Origin: Chitinophagales bacterium
GTDB lineage: Bacteria; Bacteroidota; Bacteroidia; Chitinophagales; Chitinophagaceae
Length of the DNA stretch: 64,000 nucleotides
Direction: 5' to 3'
Assembly: GCA_017303835.1 (NCBI GenBank)
Contig: JAFLBI010000001.1
Location: 2,418,001-2,482,000 of the forward strand
Shown: piece after piece, positions 39,726 to 47,603 of the stretch
Layout of the letters: each line of letters begins with the position of its first letter
Numbering within the stretch: the first letter of the stretch is position 1
Program-made: the position numbers and the translations under genes
Notes under the pieces: generated by a model
Seen by the model: only the letters and a program-made list of their open reading frames with translations
Database searches by the model: none
What the model was told of the DNA's origin: nothing

Positions 39726-40763
39726 ATGCAAAGGCGTATTTTATTTTGTCTCCTCGTGTTGGTGCAAGCAGTATATGCACAAAAGCCAATATCCAAAATT
39801 GCTTTTGGTTCCTGCGGGCATGAAGACCACCCTTTGCCGGTATTTCGCACCGTTGTGCAACACAAACCTGATCTCTTTATTTTTCTGGGCGATAATATCT
39901 ATGCCGATACAGATGATATGCAGGTGATGCGCCGCAAGTATGCACAGCTGGCTGCTAACAAGGGTTTTCAGGCATTGCGTGCATCTACACCCATCATTGC
40001 CACTTGGGATGATCATGATTTTGGTCGTAACGATGCGGGTAGACATTATCCATATAAAGATTCATCTAAGCAAATCTTTTTAGAATTTTTCAAAGAGCCT
40101 GCAACATCTGCGCGTAGACAACATGCAGGTATCTATACTTCGTATTATTATCAGCAGTATGGTAAAACATTGCAGATTATTCTGCTTGATAACAGAACCT
40201 TTCGAGATAATCTATTGCCTTATCGTGGCGAAGTGAAAAATGATCCGCGTTATAAATACGAATTGGATTATGCGCCACATACCAGCAAGGATTCTACTTT
40301 ATTAGGTGAAGCGCAATGGCAATGGCTGGAGCAGGAATTGCGTAAGCCGGCTGATTTGCGCATCATTGGTTCCAGTACACAGTTTTCTATTGAGTTCAAT
40401 GGCTATGAAGCTTGGGCCAATTTTCCGCATGAGCAAGAGCGCATGTTGAACTTGATTAAAGAGACAAAAGCCAATGGTGTGTTGTTCTTGTCTGGCGATG
40501 TACACTATGCAGAATTATCAAAACTGCAGTATCCGGGTTTGTATCCCATCTATGATTTAACATCAAGCGGATTGTCTTCTACCTGGGATTTTGCTACGCC
40601 CAATCGCAATCGTATCAAGGGTCCCGTAATGGAGAATCATTTTGGAATGGTGACCATTGATTGGCAAAAAGCTGATCCGCTCATCCAACTGGAGATTAAA
40701 GACGTGCCGGGCAAACAAAGAATTCTACATCAACTGAAACTGAGCGAATTACAATTGAAATAA
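39726..40763 (+). CDS. PhoD-like alkaline phosphatase/phosphodiesterase
   Basis: 345 residues with signal peptide ending VYAQ. PhoD-type metal motifs: IAFGSCGHED, IFLGDNIYADT, ATWDDHDFGRNDAG and LFLSGDVHYAELS. The length matches the short alkaline phosphatase D relatives that contain only the catalytic core. Hydrolyses phosphate mono- or diesters in the periplasm; Ca/Fe dependence is family knowledge, substrate unknown. Confidence 0.92.
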   Translation: MQRRILFCLLVLVQAVYAQKPISKIAFGSCGHEDHPLPVFRTVVQHKPDLFIFLGDNIYADTDDMQVMRRKYAQLAANKGFQALRASTPIIATWDDHDFGRNDAGRHYPYKDSSKQIFLEFFKEPATSARRQHAGIYTSYYYQQYGKTLQIILLDNRTFRDNLLPYRGEVKNDPRYKYELDYAPHTSKDSTLLGEAQWQWLEQELRKPADLRIIGSSTQFSIEFNGYEAWANFPHEQERMLNLIKETKANGVLFLSGDVHYAELSKLQYPGLYPIYDLTSSGLSSTWDFATPNRNRIKGPVMENHFGMVTIDWQKADPLIQLEIKDVPGKQRILHQLKLSELQLK

Positions 40764-40872
40764 GCAGTAAGCATCATTGTGTAATCGCCTTTCATCCAAA
40801 AATTTTTTCTGCTTCCGAAAAAATCTAGCAGTTTTGCACTGCTTCAAGTTTACGAATATGAACAACTAATCA

Positions 40873-40900
40873 TGTTCCGCGAGCGCGGAACAGCTTTTTC
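40873..40900 (+). terminator. Hairpin terminator downstream of the PhoD-like gene
   Basis: Perfect 9-bp stem TGTTCCGCG (40873-40881) with CGCGGAACA (40884-40892), 2-nt loop, then GCTTTTT. The rest of 40764-40989 shows only A/T tracts. Confidence 0.75.
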
Positions 40901-40989
40901 AAATCTCTGGCAGCACTGCTGCATTTCCTGTTTACATTGTATTCATTGACCTTGCGTATACAAACTCGTGTACGTACTAAAACAACTGT

Positions 40990-42399
40990 ATGCTTACGCA
41001 TAAATTCAAACATTTTATACAACTCGTTCGTCAGTCGCTGCGCGGCGATGAACATGATTATACTTCGGGTAGTATCCGACAAGCCATTGTGCTCTTAGCC
41101 ATTCCCATGATTCTGGAACTGAGTCTGGAGAGTGTGTTTGCGGTAGTAGATATGTATTTCGTTGGACATATGGCCAATGCAGAAGTAGCGGTAGCTACTG
41201 TGGGTTTAACAGAATCCATGATCACCATTATTTATTCCATTGCTATCGGTTTAAGTACGGCAGCAACCGCTATGGTATCGCGCCGTATCGGCGAAAAAGA
41301 TCCGGAAGCTGCTGCAAGAGCCGGTGTGCAGTCCATCATCATTGCTGTAGTAGCGTCATTGGTCATCAGTGCTATTGGTCTTTTCTTCGCACCTGAATTA
41401 TTGGGTATGATGGGTGCCCAGCCGGAAGTAATGGCAGAGGGTGCATCTTTTACACGCATTATGCTGGGTGGTTCAACAGTGATTGTATTGTTATTCCTCA
41501 TCAATGGTATTTTCCGCGGTGCGGGTGATGCAGCGATCGCCATGCGCAGCTTATGGCTAGCCAGCGGATTGAACATTGTGCTTTGTCCGCTCTTCATTTA
41601 TGGCATTGGCGATTGGGAAGGTTGGGGACTAAAAGGCGCAGCCATTGCCACCACCATTGGTAGAGGAAGTGGTGTATTGTATCAATGCTGGCATTTGTTT
41701 AAAGGGGATCACATGATTCGCTTTAAGCGGAAGTATCTGCAGATTGATATGAAGCTCATTCGTTCGCTGATTGGTATTGCTTGGCCGGCAACATTGCAGT
41801 TTATTATTACATCAGGTAGTTGGATTGTGCTGGCTTGGATTGTATCTACCACGGGTGGTACAACTGCTTCGGCAGGATATCAAATCGCGATTCGGAATGT
41901 GGTCTTTTTCATCTTACCCGCATGGGGTTTGAGTAATGCAGCTGCTACTTTGGTGGGACAAAACCTGGGTGCACAAAGACCAGACCGTGCGAAGCAAAGT
42001 GTGTTTCTGGCTGCACAGTACAATGCCATCTTCATGGCTTTTGTGATGCTGCTCTTTGTATTTTTTCCGCAACCCATCATTGGCATCTTCACGCGTGATG
42101 CGGCTGTGCAGGAAGTAGGTGTGCGTGCGTTGCGCATTATTGGCTATGGCTATATCTTTTATGGTATTGGTATGGTGATGATGCAGGCATTGAATGGTGC
42201 GGGCGATACAAAATCGCCTACATGGATCAGCCTGATTTGTTTCTGGGGCTTTCAAGTACCATTGGCCTATCTGTTGGCCAAGACAGGTGGGATGGGTCCC
42301 ACCGGTGCCTTTATTGCCGTACCAGCAGCAGAAACTTTGATTGCTTTACTTACTTGGTGGTGGTTCCGCCGAGGTAAGTGGAGTAAGGTAGTGGTGTAA
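40990..42399 (+). CDS. MATE-family efflux transporter
   Basis: 469 residues, twelve hydrophobic segments in two repeats. IRQAIVLLAIPMILELSLESVFAVVDMYFVGHM and TESMITIIYSIAIGLSTAATAMVSRRIGE are the first-repeat signatures; the second repeat has YQIAIRNVVFFILPAWGLSNAAATLVGQNLGAQ and FYGIGMVMMQALNGAGDTKSPTW. Exports cationic drugs or metabolites using Na+ or H+. It converges, with no spacer, on the zinc-ribbon gene. Substrate unknown. Confidence 0.94.
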   Translation: MLTHKFKHFIQLVRQSLRGDEHDYTSGSIRQAIVLLAIPMILELSLESVFAVVDMYFVGHMANAEVAVATVGLTESMITIIYSIAIGLSTAATAMVSRRIGEKDPEAAARAGVQSIIIAVVASLVISAIGLFFAPELLGMMGAQPEVMAEGASFTRIMLGGSTVIVLLFLINGIFRGAGDAAIAMRSLWLASGLNIVLCPLFIYGIGDWEGWGLKGAAIATTIGRGSGVLYQCWHLFKGDHMIRFKRKYLQIDMKLIRSLIGIAWPATLQFIITSGSWIVLAWIVSTTGGTTASAGYQIAIRNVVFFILPAWGLSNAAATLVGQNLGAQRPDRAKQSVFLAAQYNAIFMAFVMLLFVFFPQPIIGIFTRDAAVQEVGVRALRIIGYGYIFYGIGMVMMQALNGAGDTKSPTWISLICFWGFQVPLAYLLAKTGGMGPTGAFIAVPAAETLIALLTWWWFRRGKWSKVVV

Positions 42400-42777
42400 T
42401 TACTGCTGATCGTTTTTTCTGCGCACCAGTAATAACCATTCCTGATCCAGCGGTAGCCAGCCCTGATCGTAACAAAAGAAATAGGTATTGCCTTTTTGGT
42501 TGGTATAGGTATGGGTGTGGTATTGAAAATGAAAACCCATGGATACCAACCGGGCTTTGGGAATTTTTTGCATGGACTGATCCTGTGGCAATAATTGCTG
42601 CAGGATCTTTCTGTTTTTCTGTAATACCTGATTGATCTGTTTGATATAGGCGATGTTCGCCTCCTGCTGTTTGCGCAGGTTGTTGAACGTGTTGCGACAG
42701 CCATCGTCGCAGAATTTTTTGTCGGCCCGCCCTCTGATGGTTCTTCCGCAGGAAAGGCAGTTTCTTGTTTCAGTCAT
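42400..42777 (-). CDS. Zinc-ribbon hypothetical protein
   Basis: 125 residues. The N-terminus MTETRNCLSCGRTIRGR and KKFCDDGCRNTFNN carries C-x2-C and C-x3-C pairs of a treble-clef zinc ribbon (Cys at about residues 7, 10, 20 and 24). A basic helical region (NLRKQQEANIAYIKQINQVLQKNRKIL) and a C-terminal aromatic segment (YFFCYDQGWLPLDQEWLLL) follow. Found as a stand-alone protein in Bacteroidota; function unknown, nucleic-acid binding is plausible. Start ATG 42777 chosen over nine extra upstream codons. Confidence 0.8.
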   Translation of the reverse strand: MTETRNCLSCGRTIRGRADKKFCDDGCRNTFNNLRKQQEANIAYIKQINQVLQKNRKILQQLLPQDQSMQKIPKARLVSMGFHFQYHTHTYTNQKGNTYFFCYDQGWLPLDQEWLLLVRRKNDQQ

Positions 42778-42904
42778 AGTTTGCTGATTTAGAAATGCTT
42801 TCACTGGAGGCTATTGCAATTTATTAAACCGATTTGAAATTTTCAAACGCTTATACACGGATAGAAACGCTTAAATACCGACTAAGGCTTTTCGTCAAAC
42901 CCAT

Positions 42905-42984
42905 TTTTGTGTTGTCAGCCGAGGGCCCAGGCTGAATGAAATAACAACATTCATCACTACCCGCAAGGGTAAAAATTAACGATC
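42905..42984 (+). promoter_or_regulatory. Structured 5' region of the ssb gene
   Basis: TCAGCC...GGCTGA (6 bp around an 8-9-nt loop, within GTTGT/ACAAC outer arms, about 42913-42950) and ACCC-GCAA-GGGT (42960-42971) can fold ahead of the ATG at 42985. Could be leader structure or autoregulatory target; inference only. Confidence 0.4.
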
Positions 42985-43329
42985 ATGAACACATTAAAAA
43001 ACAGCGTAAGACTAGCAGGTAATCTGGGTAATGCACCCGAAATCAAGACAACAGAAGGTGGCAAGAAAATGGCGCGTTTTGCTTTAGCTACCAATGAATC
43101 TTATCGAAATGCCAAAGGTGAAAAAGTAACCGAAACACAATGGCACAATCTGGTTGCCTGGGGTAAAGTGGCAGAAATTGCAGAGAAGCTATTGCAAAAG
43201 GGTACTGAAGTAACCGTAGATGGCAAACTGGTGAACAGAACCTACACAGATAAGCAGGGCGAGAAAAAGTATATCACTGAAGTGGTGGTAAGCGAGTTGT
43301 TGGTAACAGGCAACAAGCCCAAAGCTTAA
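42985..43329 (+). CDS. ssb: Short single-stranded DNA-binding protein
   Basis: 114 residues, a bare OB-fold: MNTLKNSVRLAGNLGNAPEIKTT, KKMARFALATNESY, TQWHNLVAWGKVAEIAEKLLQKG, DGKLVNRTYTDKQGEKKYITEVV. It lacks the acidic DDDIPF-type C-terminal tail used to recruit repair proteins and ends GNKPKA. This suggests a secondary SSB rather than the replication SSB. Single-gene unit with a strong terminator. Confidence 0.92.
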   Translation: MNTLKNSVRLAGNLGNAPEIKTTEGGKKMARFALATNESYRNAKGEKVTETQWHNLVAWGKVAEIAEKLLQKGTEVTVDGKLVNRTYTDKQGEKKYITEVVVSELLVTGNKPKA

Positions 43330-43358
43330 TAAGAACCCTTTCTTCCATTCCATATATC

Positions 43359-43386
43359 GGGGCCGCCGCAGGCGGCCCCATCTTTT
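43359..43386 (+). terminator. Intrinsic terminator after ssb
   Basis: GGGGCCGCC (43359-43367), loop GCA, GGCGGCCCC (43371-43379), then ATCTTTTT. Confidence 0.9.
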
Positions 43387-43508
43387 TATCCCATGCATGA
43401 TTGAATTAGAGATGTTAAGCTTGAATTATACACATTACGCAAATCGCCTATATCAAAATTTTATTCAAGCAGATTAAACATTTAAATTGTTGAGCATTCT
43501 GACACTAC

Positions 43509-44018
43509 ATGCTAACCCAGTCAGCAGCTGCGCAAAGCTGCACCATCATCAGTGCCCATGGCAATACCGCTGTCTGGGAAGATTCAGCTAATGGACAACG
43601 CTCTTTGCATGCAGCAATAGCTATTGAAGCTGGTTCAAGTATTGCTGATTTTCAAGCGGCCGCTATCATGCATACCCCATCTTATCTTACTGTGCAGAAA
43701 GATGATGATGAGCATATTCATCTAACGCCTGCACACTTGCAATATGTGAACCATAGCTGTGCACCTAATGCGTTTTTCGATACAACGTATATGTCATTGA
43801 TTGCACTGAAAGCTATAGCTGCTGGTGAAGAGATCACTTTTTTCTATCCTTCATCTGAATGGGATATGGCGCAAAGCTTTTCTTGCCGTTGCGGTAGTGA
43901 ACAATGTTTGGGTGAGATCAAAGGTGCAGCCCATCTGCCCGCTGATGTGTTGATCCGTTATCACCTCACTGATTATATCAACCGAAAAATTCAGGAAAAT
44001 TGCTCGGAGCGCCGGTAA
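43509..44018 (+). CDS. Stand-alone SET-domain protein
   Basis: 169 residues. SET-domain hallmarks: YVNHSCAPNAFF (NHSC at residues 81-84), SLIALKAIAAGEEITFFY with the catalytic-type Tyr113, and a post-SET cysteine cluster SCRCGSEQCLG (Cys126, 128, 133). SET enzymes methylate protein lysines using S-adenosylmethionine; the target here is unknown. It is closely related to the SET half of the fusion protein at 46170-47603 (shared KAIAAGEEIT) and sits directly upstream of an ATP-grasp gene, the same two activities that are fused there. Confidence 0.88.
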   Translation: MLTQSAAAQSCTIISAHGNTAVWEDSANGQRSLHAAIAIEAGSSIADFQAAAIMHTPSYLTVQKDDDEHIHLTPAHLQYVNHSCAPNAFFDTTYMSLIALKAIAAGEEITFFYPSSEWDMAQSFSCRCGSEQCLGEIKGAAHLPADVLIRYHLTDYINRKIQENCSERR

Positions 44019-44071
44019 AACCATCAGGGAAAAAGCAAACCAATCAGACCACACTTGCACCAGATCAGTGC

Positions 44072-45154
44072 ATGATTTGGGTATTGGCACCGCATCTGGA
44101 ATCGGAAGATCCCAATATCAGTTACTACTACGATTTTACGCAAAGTATTGCTGAATACACAACGGTTTTTACCGAGCTGAATATGATTTGGCGCTGGCAG
44201 CCGGTAACCATGCAGAACTTCGCTGTCATTATCAATGATATTCAAAAAGAAAGTGGCGATCTCTTTCCTTTTGTACTCAATCTCTGCGATGGAGATGAAA
44301 TCAACGGAGTACCTGGTGTATCGGTGATTAATGCATTGGAAGCGGCCGGACTCTGTTATTCCGGTGCAGATCAGCATTTTTACCGCATCACTACTTCTAA
44401 ACTTCCAATGAAAGTGGCTTTTGATCAAGCAGGGGTGCCTACGCCGGCTTGGAAAGCCATTCATCAACCAACAGATAATATAGATACCGTCTTTGATACC
44501 ATGGGTAGTCCGCTCATTATTAAGCCAGCCATCTCTGGCGGCAGTATGGGCGTGGGAACAAGGAATGTGGTGCACCATCTTGCTGAACTACAAACACAGG
44601 TTGCACAGATGTTTCAGGGTTATCGGGGTTGGGATCTGGCTGGTGATGGGCTCTTACTGGAAGCATTTATCAAAGGCCGAGAGTTCACCACATTTATTGT
44701 TGGCGATGCAGCTTATCCAAAAGATTGTTTGGTGTATCCCGCTATAGAAAGAGTGTTTCATGCGTCGTTACCCGAAGAAGAACGTTTCCTTTCTTTTGAT
44801 CGATTGTGGGAAATCTATGAAGACGAAACGCCCATGCCCAATGAAGAAAATTTCTATGAATACGCAGCTGCGCCAGCATCCTTACAAGCATTATTGCAAC
44901 AATTAACACTCGATGCCTATATCGCTGTTGGAGGTAAAGGTTATGCGCGTTTAGACATTCGTATGGATGCAGCAGGCAATTGTTATGTACTGGAAGTAAA
45001 CGCGCAATGCGGAATAAGTGCAGATGAAAACTATACTTCTATTGGTGCGATCCTGCGCTTTGCGCAATCTTCTTTTACAGTATTGATACAGGAAATTATA
45101 CAGCGAACCTTGTTAGCAAATGATATTCGTTTGCTCACTGCTTACGCAGATTGA
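44072..45154 (+). CDS. ATP-grasp ligase (D-Ala-D-Ala ligase-like)
   Basis: 360 residues from ATG 44072 (MIWVLAPHLESEDP). ATP-grasp landmarks: a central domain opening PTPAWKAI, LIIKPAISGGSMGVG with the ATP-contacting Lys and loop, EAFIKGREFTTFIVG, YARLDIRMD and YVLEVNAQCGIS (Mg-binding Glu and Asn). The N-terminal FVLNLCDGDEINGVPGVSVINALEAAGLCYSG mirrors the pre-ATP-grasp of Ddl enzymes. The frame is open to a TTG at 44000 that overlaps the SET stop; either start is possible. Forms an amide-like bond between an acid and an amine; substrates unknown. Converges on the ABC gene with a 13-bp overlap. Confidence 0.87.
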   Translation: MIWVLAPHLESEDPNISYYYDFTQSIAEYTTVFTELNMIWRWQPVTMQNFAVIINDIQKESGDLFPFVLNLCDGDEINGVPGVSVINALEAAGLCYSGADQHFYRITTSKLPMKVAFDQAGVPTPAWKAIHQPTDNIDTVFDTMGSPLIIKPAISGGSMGVGTRNVVHHLAELQTQVAQMFQGYRGWDLAGDGLLLEAFIKGREFTTFIVGDAAYPKDCLVYPAIERVFHASLPEEERFLSFDRLWEIYEDETPMPNEENFYEYAAAPASLQALLQQLTLDAYIAVGGKGYARLDIRMDAAGNCYVLEVNAQCGISADENYTSIGAILRFAQSSFTVLIQEIIQRTLLANDIRLLTAYAD

Positions 45155-46098
45155 ATACGGATATTCACGGTGCTGCCTTTTTCAAAACCATGATGGGGAC
45201 TGTGCATCAGAATTTGTCCGGCTGAAGTATCCAAGGTATAAGCCGTAAAGCTGCCACAATATTGTGCATCCATCACCATTGCAGGTATGCCTGTTGCTGC
45301 TGATTGCACCTGCTCAGGTCTGATGAAGGCGTATTGCTGATCTACTTGAAAGAGCGAACGAAGGGCATCATTGAGTGTAATAAATTCACCCAGCAAGCCG
45401 GCTGCATATGCATTCACCGGATACTGATACACTTGTTGGGCACTGCCTGATTGAATCAACTTACCCGCTTCAAGCACCATCACTTTATTGGCCCAGGGTA
45501 ATACATCCAGCGGATCATGTGATACCATGATACAAGTTATCTGCAATTGATTGCTAATGCCGTTGACAATATCGCGAATCGTCTGTCGGTGCGGCATATC
45601 CAAATTAGAAAAAGGTTCATCCAACAAGAGCAAACTTGGCTTGGTGAGCAAAAGCTTTGCTAAAGCAATACGTTGTCTTTCTCCACCGGAGAGCGTATCG
45701 TTCTTGCGTTTGAGTAAATGCCCGATCTGGCAGAGTTCAATCAGTTCCTGCATCATTGCCGGATTGAGTTTGTTGCCATATTCCAGCAATTCTTCCATGC
45801 GGTAATTATTGCGCAGTTCAAAATGCTGAGAGAGATACGCAATGCCGGGATGGCCTGGCAATAAAACCTCTTCCGGTCCTTTTACGCGTTTGCCCTGAAA
45901 CAAGACTTGTCCGCTATCTGCGCTTGCTAAACCGCCAATCATCTTGAGCAAACTACTCTTGCCGGAGCCTGATTCCCCTATAATGGCCAGTCTTTGCCCG
46001 GCGTTCAGCTGAAAGGAGATGGATTGCAATGACATACTGTCTAACTGTTTTTGAACAGCCTGCACATCCAATAAAATGTTATCCTTGAACTCAGACAT
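45142..46098 (-). CDS. ABC transporter ATP-binding protein (FbpC/PotA-like with TOBE-like tail)
   Basis: 318 residues. Walker A IIGESGSGKSSL, Q-loop YLSQHFELR, signature LSGGERQRIALAKLLL, Walker B LLLLDEPFSNLD and H-loop VSHDP. The C-terminal about 80 residues (FIRPEQVQS, GSFTAYTLDTSAGQILMHS) resemble the TOBE regulatory domain of iron/spermidine importers. No permease or binding protein gene is adjacent. It lies between the free ATP-grasp gene (convergent) and the ATP-grasp-SET fusion (divergent, 71 bp). Start 46098 (MSEFKDNILL) preferred over 12 upstream codons. Confidence 0.87.
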   Translation of the reverse strand: MSEFKDNILLDVQAVQKQLDSMSLQSISFQLNAGQRLAIIGESGSGKSSLLKMIGGLASADSGQVLFQGKRVKGPEEVLLPGHPGIAYLSQHFELRNNYRMEELLEYGNKLNPAMMQELIELCQIGHLLKRKNDTLSGGERQRIALAKLLLTKPSLLLLDEPFSNLDMPHRQTIRDIVNGISNQLQITCIMVSHDPLDVLPWANKVMVLEAGKLIQSGSAQQVYQYPVNAYAAGLLGEFITLNDALRSLFQVDQQYAFIRPEQVQSAATGIPAMVMDAQYCGSFTAYTLDTSAGQILMHSPHHGFEKGSTVNIRIQSA

Positions 46099-46169
46099 GG
46101 TGCTGCGAAAGTAACCATTCTGCCACCGTTGCAAAATGCATGGATTAATTTGTTATTCTTGTAAGCGAA

Positions 46170-47603
46170 ATGCCCCTGAAAGTCTGCGTACTACAGCCCG
46201 ATTATGCTACCAGCGGTGTGGATTATCAATATTATGATCCACCAAGAAACTTGTCGCATCTACTACCTGATGCAACAGTAGATCATGTGCTCTTGAATAA
46301 ACTCACCACGTACAAGCAATTAAAAGCTTTACAGCACAAGGGTTATGATGTGTTTGTGAATTTATGTGAAGGCTATCTGGAATGGGAAGTGCCATCCATC
46401 GATGTCATTTATACACTGGAATTATTGAACCTGCCTTTTACAGGTCCAACCACCAAATTATATGATCCGCCTAAACCACTGATGAAGTATGTGGCTTATT
46501 GTGCGGGTGTGGCTACGCCGAATTATGTATTGGTGCATACGCTTGCGGATATTGATGCCATTGCACATTTGCAATATCCACTCTTTGTAAAGCCTGCGAA
46601 AGCAGGCGATAGTCTGGGTGTGGATGAGGCTTCGCTGGTACAAAACAAAGCAGCATTACAACAGAAGGTGCGCAATTTGCTGGAGGAGTATGATGAACTC
46701 TTGGTAGAAGAATATATTGATGGCAGAGAGTTTACGGTATTGGTGGCAGCGAATCCTGATGGTAAAACTTGCAGGGTGTTTAAACCGGTGGAATATGTGT
46801 TTCCGGAAGGACGTGCTTTCAAAACCTATGCATTAAAAACTTCTGAGCTGCATCCGGATTGTAATCATCCTTGCAGTGATCCGGTAACGGAAGCAGCGTT
46901 GCGCGAAGCAGCTGCAGCCATCTTTAAAGGGTTCAGCGGTGTAGGTTATGCTCGTTTGGATTTCAGACAAAAGCCGGATGGTAGTTTGTATTTTTTAGAA
47001 ATCAATTTTACTTGTTCTGTTTTTTATACAGATGGCTACGAAGGCTCGGCAGATTTTATTCTGCAGTTTGATGGGATTGGTCAGCAGGGCTTTTTGCAAC
47101 ACATTATTGCTGAAGGGATGGCGCGTCATCAACGCAAACAGCCTTTGTATGAAATGAAAGGCAATGCTATTGCCGGCTATGGTATTTATGCCGCAAGACC
47201 CATCAGTAAGGGAGAAGTAGTTTTCAAAGGAGAGGGTCGCGCGCAAAGAATCATTACCAAACCTTACGTAGATAAAAACTGGACAGATGCCGAGAAGCAA
47301 GTCTTTGCACATTATGCTTATCCGGTAAGCGGCCAGGTTTATATTCTCTGGGATGATGATCCTACGCAGTGGGCACCACAAAACCATAGCTGTGATCCGA
47401 ATACGGCTTATCAAGGATTAGACCTTGTTGCGATTAAAGCGATAGCTGCAGGCGAAGAAATTACTGCTGATTATGCAGCATTGTTGAATGATACTGCAGA
47501 AACTTTTCATTGCAAATGTGGAGCAGCGAATTGCAGGGGCGTTGTTGCAGGCAGTAACGGTAATTCAGTACAGGCAAGAATTGAGGGCTCAGTTACGCAT
47601 TGA
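46170..47603 (+). CDS. ATP-grasp ligase fused to a SET domain
   Basis: 477 residues. N-terminal Ddl-like part (1-320): NLCEGYLEWEVPSIDVIYTLE, LFVKPAKAGDSLGV (Lys141), EEYIDGREFTVLV (180-192), YARLDFR (260-266) and YFLEINF with Glu277 and Asn279. C-terminal SET part (about 325-460): GNAIAGYGIYAARPISKGEVVF, NHSCDPN (405-411), LVAIKAIAAGEEITADY (Tyr435) and post-SET Cys448, Cys450, Cys455. A single chain can thus ligate and methylate, suggesting a peptide- or small-molecule-modifying system together with the free SET and ATP-grasp proteins 1-2 kb upstream. Product and substrate unknown. It converges on the H-NOX-linked kinase gene, overlapping it by 11 bp. Confidence 0.9.
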   Translation: MPLKVCVLQPDYATSGVDYQYYDPPRNLSHLLPDATVDHVLLNKLTTYKQLKALQHKGYDVFVNLCEGYLEWEVPSIDVIYTLELLNLPFTGPTTKLYDPPKPLMKYVAYCAGVATPNYVLVHTLADIDAIAHLQYPLFVKPAKAGDSLGVDEASLVQNKAALQQKVRNLLEEYDELLVEEYIDGREFTVLVAANPDGKTCRVFKPVEYVFPEGRAFKTYALKTSELHPDCNHPCSDPVTEAALREAAAAIFKGFSGVGYARLDFRQKPDGSLYFLEINFTCSVFYTDGYEGSADFILQFDGIGQQGFLQHIIAEGMARHQRKQPLYEMKGNAIAGYGIYAARPISKGEVVFKGEGRAQRIITKPYVDKNWTDAEKQVFAHYAYPVSGQVYILWDDDPTQWAPQNHSCDPNTAYQGLDLVAIKAIAAGEEITADYAALLNDTAETFHCKCGAANCRGVVAGSNGNSVQARIEGSVTH

